Assembly: GCA_964576515.1 (NCBI GenBank)
Contig: CAZNUW010000007.1
Location: 1-64,000 of the forward strand
Reading direction: 5' to 3'
DNA: 64,000 nucleotides
Source: SHVO01 sp964576515
GTDB taxonomy: Bacteria; Pseudomonadota; Alphaproteobacteria; Rhodospirillales; Rhodospirillaceae
Below are positions 33,793 to 42,710 of this stretch, one piece after another (positions within the stretch are counted from its first letter, which is position 1; each line of letters starts with the position of its first letter). The position numbers were made by a program, and so were the translations under genes. A model generated the notes under the pieces. The model had not been told where the DNA came from. It worked only from the letters and a program-made list of their open reading frames with translations, and ran no database searches.

Positions 33793-34896
33793 ATGAAGCG
33801 TTTTGTGTACGCGGCGGTGGCCGCCGCGGCGTTCGGCATGGGAACCGCGTTCGCGGCCGAGCCCGACGGCGTGGAGAACCGCACCATCGGTTACGTGCTC
33901 ACCGATTACGACTTCGCGACCTACCAGACGCCCGACGGTAAGGCCGAATGTCCGGATGGGTACAATGACGGCCCGCGCGAGCGTTTCGAGCGGATGTTCC
34001 CGAAGGACGGCCCCAAGGGCGCGTTGATGAACGGTCAGATCGCCCGTGAATCCGCCATCTGGGGGCCGACGCTGGTGGATGAGCCGTTTCCGTTCAAGTA
34101 CGCGCAAAGCAAGGTCGCCATCGGCCTTAATCTCGACGGCAAGACCGGCCCCAACGACTTCATGAGCCCCGACGGCGAGAAGGGGATCGACAACCAGCTC
34201 TACCGCGCGCTCGGATGCGTGGTGAACCGCCGCGCGCCCGGCGGCTCGCTGACGGTGTTCGTGACGACCTTCATGCAGCGCTACAACTTCAATCGTGTGT
34301 TGCTCGAGATTACGGACGTCGACAGCCTCGTGAACGACGACGACGTCACGCTCACGACCTATCGCGGCCGCGACGCGATCATGATCGATGCGGCCGGGCA
34401 GTTCCTGCCGGGCGGCTCCAATCGCGCCGATCACAAGTGGGGCAAGAAATTCATCGCTTCGTTCAAGGGCCGGATCAAGGACGGCGTCCTCACGACGGAT
34501 TCGGTTTCCGACTGGTACATGCCGGCGAAGTACACCTTCCAGGATGTGACGACGCGCTATTTCCGTGATGCGCGCTTCCGCTTGAATCTGACGCCCGACC
34601 GCGCCACGGGGTTGCTTGCGGGATATACGGATATCGAAAACTGGTATCGCCAGATCATCCGTTCGCTGTCGACCCACCACCTCAGCTACGGCGAGGAGTA
34701 CGCGCCGCCGCTGTACCGTGCGCTCCACAAGCTCGCCGACGCCTATCCGGATGCGAACGGACAGAACACGGCGATCTCCGCCGCGCTCGAAATGAATTTC
34801 GTGCGGGTCTTCGTCAAACATCCTGAAAAGGCGGTGACGGCGAACGGCGACGGTCCGGCGAAGGACACGGCGCGCGAGGCGATCGTCCGGCACTAA
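33793..34896 (+). CDS. Cassette I protein B1: secreted protein of unrecognised family
   Basis: A 367-residue protein with signal peptide (1-22, GTAFAA-E). Shared with B2, B3 and B4: IGYVLTDYDFATYQTPDGKAECPDGYNDGPRERF; LNLDGKTGPNDFMSPDGEKGIDNQLYRALGC (about 112-142); NDDDVTL; TDIENWYRQ followed by STHHLSYG; and NTAISAALEMNFVRVF. The LDGKTGPNDF stretch resembles a calcium-binding EF-hand/dockerin loop. AAGGGG lies six bases before the chosen ATG; an ATG at 33745 overlapping the A1 stop is possible but would bury the signal peptide. I know no named family for it. Confidence 0.78.
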   Translation: MKRFVYAAVAAAAFGMGTAFAAEPDGVENRTIGYVLTDYDFATYQTPDGKAECPDGYNDGPRERFERMFPKDGPKGALMNGQIARESAIWGPTLVDEPFPFKYAQSKVAIGLNLDGKTGPNDFMSPDGEKGIDNQLYRALGCVVNRRAPGGSLTVFVTTFMQRYNFNRVLLEITDVDSLVNDDDVTLTTYRGRDAIMIDAAGQFLPGGSNRADHKWGKKFIASFKGRIKDGVLTTDSVSDWYMPAKYTFQDVTTRYFRDARFRLNLTPDRATGLLAGYTDIENWYRQIIRSLSTHHLSYGEEYAPPLYRALHKLADAYPDANGQNTAISAALEMNFVRVFVKHPEKAVTANGDGPAKDTAREAIVRH

Positions 34897-35021
34897 GAGG
34901 CGGAACCTCTGCGTTTCACGCATTGCCGCTATCAAGAATTGGACGATCCGGCGACCTCAATTTGGTCACCTTCCGGGCGTAAGCACGGCCCCATGCTGAC
35001 TCTTCAGTGATGGAGGAAACG

Positions 35022-35528
35022 ATGCGCGTTCCAGCTTTGGCTGTTTTTGCGGTTTTGTTAAGCGGCGCGGCGCAAGCCATGTTTTTGAGTAGCGCGGCGC
35101 AAGCCGCGACGGACGTTACGTTCAAGAACGCCGACAGCTACGCCGATGCGACCTTTGAATGGCCGAAGTCCGAGAAGAACCGGGCGAAGGTGCGCGACGA
35201 GGTAACGAAGATGTTCGCGAAGCTCGCGGACAAATATCTCGCGTCCGGTCAGTCCTTGACCGTCGAAGTCACCGAGATCGATCTTGCAGGGCGTCTCGAG
35301 CCGATGGCCGACGATATCCGCATCATGCGTTCGGTCACCTGGCCCCGGCTGCGATTCACATATACGGTTCATCAGGATGGCGCGGTCGTGCGCTCCGGTG
35401 ACGCCAATCTGTCCGACATGAACTACCTGGCGGGTTTCAACCGCTATATGGACAGCGACCGGTTGCGCTATGAGCGCCAGATGCTGACGGATTGGTTCCG
35501 GAAGACCCTCGCGCAAGGCGCGACCTAA
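35022..35528 (+). CDS. DUF3016 family exported protein
   Basis: A 168-residue secreted protein; signal peptide with an internally repeated AAQA segment (SGAAQAMFLSSAAQA-A). The mature part (NADSYADATFEWPKSEKNRAKVRDEVTKMFAKLADKYLASGQSLTVEVTEIDLAGRLEP ... DIRIMRSVTWPRLRFTYTV ... GDANLSDMNYL) matches the DUF3016 pattern. Function of the family is not known. GGAGG precedes the ATG. Stands alone after the A1-B1 pair. Confidence 0.88.
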   Translation: MRVPALAVFAVLLSGAAQAMFLSSAAQAATDVTFKNADSYADATFEWPKSEKNRAKVRDEVTKMFAKLADKYLASGQSLTVEVTEIDLAGRLEPMADDIRIMRSVTWPRLRFTYTVHQDGAVVRSGDANLSDMNYLAGFNRYMDSDRLRYERQMLTDWFRKTLAQGAT

Positions 35529-35588
35529 CCGCAACCATACCCCGACGCTTGCGTTCCTATGTGAATGGTCCTGTAGCGGAGAAGCGAG

Positions 35589-36428
35589 ATGCGTTGGGGA
35601 GGCGGCCGCCGCGGCGGCGGGATTGAAGATCGGCGCGGCGTGGGTGGCGCGCGGATCGCCGGAGGCGGTATTGGCACCCTGGCCCTCGCGCTGCTCGGTT
35701 ACTTTGTGTTCGGCATCGATCCGCAACTGACCACGCAGGTGGTCAGTCAGTTCGACACACCGCAGCAACAGGGCAAAACCGGCACGCCTGACGACGAGGC
35801 CGGACGGTTCGTGGACATTATCAGCGCGAACGTCAACGACGTCTGGTCGGCCCGGATGGAGGGATATCGTCCGCCGCGCGTCGTGCTCTATGAACAAGGG
35901 ACACCGACGGGCTGCGGGTACGGACAGGCCGCGATGGGCCCGTTCTATTGCCCGGCCGATACAACGATCTATCTCGACTTGAGTTTCTGGCGCGAGATGG
36001 AGACGCGTCTCGGCGCGTCCGGTGCGGAATTCGCAAGGGCTTACGTTATCGCGCACGAATTCGCCCATCACGTTCAGCGCCTGACCGGGGCGACGCAGAA
36101 AGTGGAAGCGCAACGCCGAACGGGCAGCACGGCGGCGGCCAACCAAGCCTCCGTCGCCTTGGAACTTCAGGCGGATTGCTACGCAGGGGTTTGGGCCGCG
36201 AGCGCGGCCGCCGCGTCCAACGGACAGGTGGCGTTAGAGCCGGGCGATCTGGAGGAGGGGCTCAAGACCGCCCGCGCGATCGGCGACGATGCGCTGCAGC
36301 AGCGTTCAGGCGGGCGCGTGACGCCCGAAAATTTCACCCATGGAAGTTCCGAGCAGCGCATGACGTGGCTGCGGCGCGGGTATGAAAGCCGCGATCCCGC
36401 GCAATGCGAGACGTTCGGGGCGTCCTGA
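35589..36428 (+). CDS. Neutral zinc metallopeptidase (YpfJ/PF04228 family)
   Basis: A 279-residue membrane-anchored protein: Gly/Arg-rich N-terminus, one helix (GTLALALLGYFVFGI, 29-43), then a zincin domain. H156-E-F-A-H160-H161 supplies two zinc ligands and the catalytic Glu; E192 or D196 in LELQADCYAG is the expected third ligand. Conserved surrounding blocks are CGYGQAAMGPFYCPADTTIYLDLSFW and GDDALQQRSGGRVTPENFTHGSSEQR. The family is widespread and of unclear physiological role. Confidence 0.94.
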   Translation: MRWGGGRRGGGIEDRRGVGGARIAGGGIGTLALALLGYFVFGIDPQLTTQVVSQFDTPQQQGKTGTPDDEAGRFVDIISANVNDVWSARMEGYRPPRVVLYEQGTPTGCGYGQAAMGPFYCPADTTIYLDLSFWREMETRLGASGAEFARAYVIAHEFAHHVQRLTGATQKVEAQRRTGSTAAANQASVALELQADCYAGVWAASAAAASNGQVALEPGDLEEGLKTARAIGDDALQQRSGGRVTPENFTHGSSEQRMTWLRRGYESRDPAQCETFGAS

Positions 36429-36433
36429 CCCGC

Positions 36434-38164
36434 TCAGGAGGCTTTGGCCGCGCGCGGAGCGACCGCCAGTTCCCGGATTTTGGCGTCGAGTTGATCCCAG
36501 TTCACCGGTTTCGCGAGCACGGCGTCCGCGCCCGCATCGACGAATGTCTTGATGTGCTCGGGGATGATATCGGCTGTGAGCGCGATGATCGGTGTGTGAG
36601 GGCGGCAGGCGTCGATCTCACCATTCTGAATGGCGCGCATGGCGTCGCAGCCGTTCATGACGGGCATATGCATGTCGATGACGATGCAATCGTAGGCCGC
36701 CGCCGCGGCTGCGCCGACGGCCGCAGCGCCGTCGTCGACGACGCTGACTTCGTATCCCCGGCGCAACAGCATGATGTCGGCCAGAGTGCGCATGTTGTGA
36801 TCGTCATCCGCGATGAGCACACGCAACTGCGTTCTGGGTGGCGACGCCGCGGGTGAGGGCAGGGAGCGTTCCGAAGACCGCACGAGGGCCACGGGCGTAG
36901 CCCCCGCCCGTTCCAGCGGGATCGTGAAGCTGAAAATCGAGCCGTTGCCCGCCTCCGACTTGACGACAAGCGTGCCGCCCATCGCTTCGGCGAGGTGGCG
37001 GCATATCGATAGACCAAGGCCGGTTCCGCCCTGCAAACGCGACGTCGACATATCCGCCTGAATGAATGGCTCGAAAATCCGCTCCAGATGTTCCGGGGCG
37101 ATGCCTATACCCGTGTCGAGCACGGAAAAGGTCAGGTCGACCAGGCCATCGGCGCGCGCCCGGTGTTCGACGCGCACGACCACGACGCCCTGTGGTGTGA
37201 ACTTGATGGCGTTGTCGATCAGGTTGGAAAGGATCTGCCCGATACGCAGGCTGTCTCCTATGACGTGATCCGGCGTGTTTTCCGCAATCTCGATGCGGAT
37301 TACGATGCCCTTGTCCGCCGCTCTGTTTTCAAAGACCGCGCAAGCGTTCCCGACGGTTTCATGCAGACGAAACGGCGCTTTCTCGAGCGGGATTTGTCCG
37401 GTTTCAAACTTCGCGAAGTCGAGCACGTCGTTCAAAACGCCGAGCAGGTTCTTGGCCGAAAGCGTGAGGTTTGCGATCAGGGTCTTCTGCTGGTCGCTGA
37501 GCGGCGTCGTCTTCAACACATCGGCCATGCCCATGATTCCCGCCATCGGCGTGCGAATCTCATGACTCATATTCGCGAGGAAGTTGGATCGAACCTTCAC
37601 CGCGGCGTCGGCGCGTGCACGTTCGGCGTCTAAGAGGCGCAGTAGCGCCGATAGGCCGATGAGGGGGGCTGCGCCGGCGGCGACGAAACCGACGATGAGG
37701 GCGGCCCAACTTAACGGCGTCATGTCGAACGCCGCGGGAGCGAGCGGGATGGGAATAATGTCGAGACGGTATCCCACATACATTCCGCCGAGGGTGGCCA
37801 CGCAGAGCCCGACAATGCCGAGAGCGATGCGCCGCTCGAAGAAGCAGCCCGCTACAACGATTGCGGAGATGTAAAACATCATCACGCCGGTTCCGCGGCC
37901 GTTCGCGACGATGCCGGAGGTTGCGATCACATAGGGGACCGCGGTCGCCACGCCCGCGCGAACCGCAAGGCTGAGACGATGACGATAGATCGCCGTCACG
38001 CAGAGCAGGATGGCGAGGAGGATGTGGAGGCCCATCACCGGGCGAAAGCCCTGTTCGACGCCGCGCAGGAGGCTGAAACCCGCCGCAGGGGTGGCGAGCA
38101 GCGTCAGCGTCAGGAGAATGGCGTTGCACGCGTCGGAACGGATTTCGTGAAGTGTTTTGGCCAA
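36434..38164 (-). CDS. Hybrid sensor histidine kinase / response regulator
   Basis: A 576-residue two-component protein. About five N-terminal helices (residues 15-180) form a membrane input domain without a periplasmic loop of note. HisKA contains H201 (NMSHEIRTPMAGI); the ATPase domain shows the N box (N318, DNAIKFT), DTGIGIAPEH and GTGLGLSI. A receiver domain follows from ~447, with acidic pocket ADDD and phospho-acceptor D497 (VIDMHMPVMNG), then LTAD and AKP. No output domain or phosphotransfer domain is attached, so phosphotransfer to a separate partner is expected. TTG start with AGGGAC upstream. Confidence 0.93.
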   Translation of the reverse strand: MAKTLHEIRSDACNAILLTLTLLATPAAGFSLLRGVEQGFRPVMGLHILLAILLCVTAIYRHRLSLAVRAGVATAVPYVIATSGIVANGRGTGVMMFYISAIVVAGCFFERRIALGIVGLCVATLGGMYVGYRLDIIPIPLAPAAFDMTPLSWAALIVGFVAAGAAPLIGLSALLRLLDAERARADAAVKVRSNFLANMSHEIRTPMAGIMGMADVLKTTPLSDQQKTLIANLTLSAKNLLGVLNDVLDFAKFETGQIPLEKAPFRLHETVGNACAVFENRAADKGIVIRIEIAENTPDHVIGDSLRIGQILSNLIDNAIKFTPQGVVVVRVEHRARADGLVDLTFSVLDTGIGIAPEHLERIFEPFIQADMSTSRLQGGTGLGLSICRHLAEAMGGTLVVKSEAGNGSIFSFTIPLERAGATPVALVRSSERSLPSPAASPPRTQLRVLIADDDHNMRTLADIMLLRRGYEVSVVDDGAAAVGAAAAAAYDCIVIDMHMPVMNGCDAMRAIQNGEIDACRPHTPIIALTADIIPEHIKTFVDAGADAVLAKPVNWDQLDAKIRELAVAPRAAKAS

Positions 38165-38538
38165 CGGGCGGGTCCCTTTGTAACGCCCAACCGCAATTTA
38201 TAAGTGTGTAAACTGCAATTCAGAACAAGTGATAGTTCATGCGCACGCGTTACGTATACGCCTCTGGGCCGGGAAGAGGGACCCCCTGTATTTCTCGATC
38301 GGGCCGCGCGCCCTTCGCCGGCGGCCGGAAAACGGGGCTCCGCCCGAAACGTCGGCTACTTAATACCCGTCCTACCCCGCAATATTAGGTGAATTTCCTC
38401 TCTTATTCAGAAAGAGGGAAAATATTAACTACGGGCGCTCGCAATGCCGCGAAGCGAGGAAACGGGGGGTTGCGATGCGGGGGCCCCAGGGAAGAAAAGA
38501 CGCCCGCTAAGTTATCCACAAACAAAAAGGGTTTTCCC
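38165..38538 (+). other. 374-bp leader of the first TonB receptor
   Basis: No gene seen. It holds ACGCGTTACGTATACGC near 38245-38261 (a TACGTAT core also occurs before the second TonB receptor) and an exact DnaA-box word TTATCCACA at 38512-38520 next to the receptor's ribosome site. The frame of the receptor stays open through much of it, but without a ribosome site. Confidence 0.4.
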
Positions 38539-41460
38539 ATGTCGGCGTACCGTTCTGCATCCGTTTCGGCCTCTCGCTTGCGGCGGAACGCGTGCATGTG
38601 CACCGCCAGCGCGCTTGCCATGCTTGCCGCGCTCCCGACGGCCTTCGCGCAAGACGCCGCAGGCGAAGTGCAGGTCGCGCAGGTCGCCGTCGCGGAAGAG
38701 ATCGTCGTTACGGGTTCTCGCATCGTGCGTAACGGCTACGAGGCGCCGACGCCGGTCTCCGTGCTCGGCACCGATGAACTCATGGCGCAGGCGCCGCTCA
38801 ACATCGCCGATGCGGTCAACAATCTGCCGTCGTTCCAAGGCAGCAACACGCCGCACGCGAACAACTCGGCGACCGGCAACGGCACCGTCGGAACGAACCT
38901 GCTGAACCTGCGCGGCTTGAACTCGAACCGCACGCTCGTGCTGCTCGACGGTCAACGTCTCGTGGGCGCGACCGCCAACGGCGCGGGTGACGGCGGGGCG
39001 GTCGACGTCAACATCATCCCGAATGCGCTGATCGAACGCGTCGATGTCGTGACGGGCGGCGCGTCGGCCGCTTACGGTTCTGACGCGCTTTCGGGCGTTG
39101 TGAACTTCGTGATCGACCGCGACTTCACGGGCGTCAAAGGGACGATCGACGGAGGGATCTCCACCTTCGGCGATGTGCCGAACTACTCGACGTCACTGGC
39201 TTACGGTACCTCTTTCGCAGGTGGTCGCGGTCACCTCCTGGTGTCCGGCGAGCATACCTGGAGCAAGGGCGAGCGCGGTTTCTTCCGTCCGTGGACCGAT
39301 GACAACTGGCAGCTCATGCTGAACCCGCGTTACACGGCCACGAACGGCCAGCCGCAGTATCTTGTCGCCAATCACGTCGGTCTTGCACTTGCGGCGCCCG
39401 GCGGCTTGGTGACCGCCGGTCCCCTCAAGGGCCTGACCTTCGATCCGAACGGCAATCCCGTGCAGTTCAACTACGGTACGGGCGCGGCGGGCAACTACTT
39501 CCAGGAAGGCGACTGGCAAAGCTCGCGCACCGACCGCTACAGCGATCTGAGCGCCAAGCTGCGCCGCAACACCTTGTTCCTGCGCACGTCATATGACCTG
39601 TCGGACAACGTGACCGTCTTCGGTCAGTTTCATTGGGCCAATTCCAAAGCCTTTTCGAACAACTCCTATCCGTTCAAATTCGCCAGTGAAACGATCAGCA
39701 TCGACAACGCCTATCTACCCGAAGTCGTGCGCCAGCAAATGCTGACGCTGGGCCTTACGAACCTCCGGATGGGCCGCAACAACTTTGATATCCCGATCGC
39801 ATCGCCGAGCAACGACCGTACGTTCCGCCGCTACATGGTCGGCATCGAAGGCAGCTTCGACGCGGCGGGATCGACCTGGAACTGGGATGCCTACTATCAG
39901 CGCAGCACCAGCCATAACTCGATCCGCGTGCTCAATAATACCGTGAACACCTACTACAACCGCGCGATCGACTCGATTCTCGTCAACGGCGTGGCGGTCT
40001 GCCGCGTGAACGCGGACGCCAACCCGGCTAACAACGATCCGTCGTGCGTGCCGTTCAACTACTTCGGCCTCGGCCGCAACAGCCAAGCCGCGCTCGATTA
40101 CGTCGTCGAGAACGGATACGGCCTGACGCGTCTGACGCAAGACGTGATCGCCGGCAGCGTGAACGGCGAGCCGTTCTCGACCTGGGCCGGTCCGGTGTCC
40201 GTGGCGTTCGGTCTCGAACACCGCAAAGAATCGCTGCGCGCGATCGCCAGCGAACTCGACCAGACCAGCCAGTTCTATTCGGGCAACTACAAGAACTCGT
40301 TCGGCTCGAATAAGGTCACGGAAGGGTTCTTTGAAGCGGTCGTTCCGCTGGCGAAGGACGAAGTCTTTGCGCGCTCGCTCGACCTTAACGCGGCGGTCCG
40401 CGCGACCGACTACAGCAACTCCGGTTACGTCACGACGTGGAAGGTCGGCGGCACCTGGTCTCCCATCGACGACATCCGGTTCCGCGCGACCCAGTCGCGT
40501 GACATCCGTGCGCCGAACATGGGCGATCTGTTCCTCGGCGGACGTTCCAACACCGGCACCCAGACCGATCGTTTCACCAATACGACCCCGGTCATCCTGT
40601 CGGTCACCAGCGGCAATCCGAACCTGAAGCCGGAGCGCGCGGATACCACCGGCGTCGGCGCGGTGTTCTCGCCGACGTTCTTCCCCGGTTTCAACGCCTC
40701 GGTCGACTACTACCGGATCAAGATCAACGGCGCGATCGCGACCTTGAGCGCGCAACAGATCATCGATCAGTGCTTTGAAGGCGTGACGGTGTTGTGCCCG
40801 CTTCTCGTGCGCGATGGCGCGGGCGTTTTGACCCGCGTGAACATTCAGCCCGCGAACGTGCTGTCGCAGTCCACCCGCGGCCTCGACGTGGAAGCCAGCT
40901 ATAACTTCCCGCTGTCGGCGCTGGTCGATAGCTGGGACGGCGACCTGTCCTTGCGCGCCCTCGGCAACCGCGTGTTCTCGATCAAGACGGTCAACAACGC
41001 CGCCAATCCGCCGGTGGCGGAAGGCGCCGGCGTCAATGCCGCGAGCTTGGGCGGCGTTCCGTTGTCGTCGCCGAAGTACACGTACCGTCTGTCGGCCACC
41101 TACGCGCTCAATCCGGTCAGCGTGACCTTGAGCATGCAGGGCTTAAGCTCGGGCGTGTATTCGAACATCTTCGTTGTCTGCCAAACGGGTTGCCCGACGT
41201 CGAGCACGGCGGCGCCGACCGTGAACAGCAACCACATCCGCGCTGTGCAGGCTTACGACTTGTCGTTCAATTACAAGTTCCTGCAGGGCGACACGGCGAA
41301 CGCGGAAACCTTCTTCGTGGTCAACAACCTGACCAACGCCGCGCCGCCCAACGTCGCGGGAAGTTTCAGCGCCGGCGTGTATTCGCGCGGCGACGGGGCC
41401 TACTATCAGGATTGGCGCATGGGCCGTACCTTCCGCGCGGGCGTGCGCTTCCGGATGTAA
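38539..41460 (+). CDS. TonB-dependent outer-membrane receptor
   Basis: A 973-residue receptor. Signal peptide (to about AFA-Q), then a TonB-box-like/plug start EEIVVTGSRIVRNGYEAPTPVSVLGTDEL, plug signature LNLRGLNSNRTLVLLDGQRL and RVDVVTGGASAAYGSDALSGVVNF, and a long beta-barrel ending DWRMGRTFRAGVRFRM with the C-terminal aromatic-rich strand (terminal residue Met instead of Phe). It resembles the Caulobacter/sphingomonad type used for carbohydrates or other large substrates. AAGGG precedes the ATG. A strong terminator follows. Substrate unknown; neighbours suggest a sugar-acid-linked or cassette-linked substrate. Confidence 0.95.
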   Translation: MSAYRSASVSASRLRRNACMCTASALAMLAALPTAFAQDAAGEVQVAQVAVAEEIVVTGSRIVRNGYEAPTPVSVLGTDELMAQAPLNIADAVNNLPSFQGSNTPHANNSATGNGTVGTNLLNLRGLNSNRTLVLLDGQRLVGATANGAGDGGAVDVNIIPNALIERVDVVTGGASAAYGSDALSGVVNFVIDRDFTGVKGTIDGGISTFGDVPNYSTSLAYGTSFAGGRGHLLVSGEHTWSKGERGFFRPWTDDNWQLMLNPRYTATNGQPQYLVANHVGLALAAPGGLVTAGPLKGLTFDPNGNPVQFNYGTGAAGNYFQEGDWQSSRTDRYSDLSAKLRRNTLFLRTSYDLSDNVTVFGQFHWANSKAFSNNSYPFKFASETISIDNAYLPEVVRQQMLTLGLTNLRMGRNNFDIPIASPSNDRTFRRYMVGIEGSFDAAGSTWNWDAYYQRSTSHNSIRVLNNTVNTYYNRAIDSILVNGVAVCRVNADANPANNDPSCVPFNYFGLGRNSQAALDYVVENGYGLTRLTQDVIAGSVNGEPFSTWAGPVSVAFGLEHRKESLRAIASELDQTSQFYSGNYKNSFGSNKVTEGFFEAVVPLAKDEVFARSLDLNAAVRATDYSNSGYVTTWKVGGTWSPIDDIRFRATQSRDIRAPNMGDLFLGGRSNTGTQTDRFTNTTPVILSVTSGNPNLKPERADTTGVGAVFSPTFFPGFNASVDYYRIKINGAIATLSAQQIIDQCFEGVTVLCPLLVRDGAGVLTRVNIQPANVLSQSTRGLDVEASYNFPLSALVDSWDGDLSLRALGNRVFSIKTVNNAANPPVAEGAGVNAASLGGVPLSSPKYTYRLSATYALNPVSVTLSMQGLSSGVYSNIFVVCQTGCPTSSTAAPTVNSNHIRAVQAYDLSFNYKFLQGDTANAETFFVVNNLTNAAPPNVAGSFSAGVYSRGDGAYYQDWRMGRTFRAGVRFRM

Positions 41461-41486
41461 TCGCGACCGGATTGAATGACGTCGGT

Positions 41487-41525
41487 GCGGGAGGTTGGCG
41501 TAGCCGGCCTCCCGCATCTTTTTTT
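41487..41525 (+). terminator. Strong terminator after TonB receptor
   Basis: GCGGGAGGTTGGC (41487-41499) pairs with GCCGGCCTCCCGC (41503-41515), two G-U pairs included, loop GTA, followed by a run of seven T. Confidence 0.92.
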
Positions 41526-41552
41526 GGACGTGCGCACTGTGGGGTGGCGCTC

Positions 41553-42674
41553 ATGCACATACTGGCCGTTTATCTCGTTCTGGCGCTGAGCGGCGGCGCG
41601 TCCGCGGCCGAGCGCCTACCCGCCGCGCCCGATGCGTCGGCGTATCAGGTCGATCACAGTTGGCCGAAGCGGCCGTTGCCGCACAACTGGGCTTTGGGTC
41701 CGATCGCGGGATTCTTCGTCGACGACCGCAATCATGTCTGGATCTCGCACAAGCCGTCCCAGTTGGATCCCGCGGTCCTGAATGCCGCGGCGTCACCGCC
41801 GCGCGGCAAGTGCTGCATTCCGGCGCCGCCGGTTCTTGAGTTGGATGAAGCCGGGAACGTTGTGCAGACCTGGGGCGGGCCGGGTGAGGGGTACGACTGG
41901 CCGACGAACACCCACGGATTTTATATCGATTACAAAGGTCATGTGTGGATCGGCGGCAGCAAGACCCGCGACACGGACGGCACACCGCCCGACGGGATGA
42001 TGGTGAAATTCACCCGCGACGGGAAATTCTTGATGCAGATCGGTGGGCGTGGGCGCGCGAAGGACGGGAATGAAGATCCGGCCCATCTTTGGGGTGCGGC
42101 CAATGTGGCGGTCGATCCCAAGACCAACGAAGCGTTCATCGCCGACGGATACGGTAATCGCCGCGTTCTCGTCGTCGACGCCGATACAGGGACGTTCAAG
42201 CGTCAGTGGGGCGCATATGGAAAGGCGCCGAGCGACGCGGACATCGGCGCCTACGATCCGAAGGCGCCCACGCCCCAGCAGTTTCGCATCGTTCATTGCA
42301 TCAGGCTCGCCAACGACGGGCTTCTCTATGTGTGCGACCGGCTCAATAACCGCATCCAGGTGTTCAAGACGGATGGAACCTTCGTAAAAGAGTTCGTTTA
42401 TGCGAAGGAAACTCTTGGCTCCGGAGCTGTCGGAACGATCTCCTTCTGGCCGGACGCGGCGCAGAGTGTGATGGCCGTGAACGATCCCGGAAACTATCAG
42501 GTCCGGTTCATCCGGCGCGACGATGGCCAGGAGATCGGGGCTTTTGGACACTATGGAACCCAGGGCGGCGAATTCGACCGCAACCACGAGGCCGCCTTCG
42601 ACAAGAATGGCAATATCTATGTTTCTGATTTTAACCGCGTCCAGCGCTTCAAGATGGCGCCGCGTTCGCGCTAA
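41553..42674 (+). CDS. Exported NHL-repeat beta-propeller protein
   Basis: A 373-residue secreted protein with signal peptide (to SAA-E). NHL-like blades recur: GPIAGFFVDDRNHVWISH, NTHGFYIDYKGHVWIGG, AANVAVDPKTNEAFIADGYGNRRVLVVD, IHCIRL.. / RLANDGLLYVCDRLNNRIQVF and HEAAFDKNGNIYVSDFNRVQRF. Similar propellers include peptidyl-alpha-hydroxyglycine lyase-like and SMP-30-like proteins. The frame is open well upstream inside the TonB gene, but the chosen ATG begins the signal peptide and follows the terminator. Function not predictable; the GntR gene follows 36 bases on. Confidence 0.87.
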   Translation: MHILAVYLVLALSGGASAAERLPAAPDASAYQVDHSWPKRPLPHNWALGPIAGFFVDDRNHVWISHKPSQLDPAVLNAAASPPRGKCCIPAPPVLELDEAGNVVQTWGGPGEGYDWPTNTHGFYIDYKGHVWIGGSKTRDTDGTPPDGMMVKFTRDGKFLMQIGGRGRAKDGNEDPAHLWGAANVAVDPKTNEAFIADGYGNRRVLVVDADTGTFKRQWGAYGKAPSDADIGAYDPKAPTPQQFRIVHCIRLANDGLLYVCDRLNNRIQVFKTDGTFVKEFVYAKETLGSGAVGTISFWPDAAQSVMAVNDPGNYQVRFIRRDDGQEIGAFGHYGTQGGEFDRNHEAAFDKNGNIYVSDFNRVQRFKMAPRSR

Positions 42675-42710
42675 TATCGCAACGCCGGTCACCGTACGGG
42701 GCAGGAAGTA

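Noticed and set aside
32300..33793. Leftward 497-residue frame opposite A1 (similar long frames lie opposite A2, A3, B1-B4 and both DUF1552 genes)
   Set aside because: Long antisense frames are a by-product of high third-position GC; they are His/Arg-rich with no signal, domain or start site, while the sense strands carry signal peptides and conserved repeats.
38512..38520. Exact DnaA box TTATCCACA before the first TonB receptor
   Set aside because: A single 9-mer with no second box, AT-rich unwinding region or dnaA/parAB genes nearby; not evidence of an origin.
41190..41552. Upstream extension of the NHL-propeller frame into the TonB receptor gene
   Set aside because: It overlaps the receptor's 3' end and a strong terminator; the signal peptide begins at the ATG at 41553.
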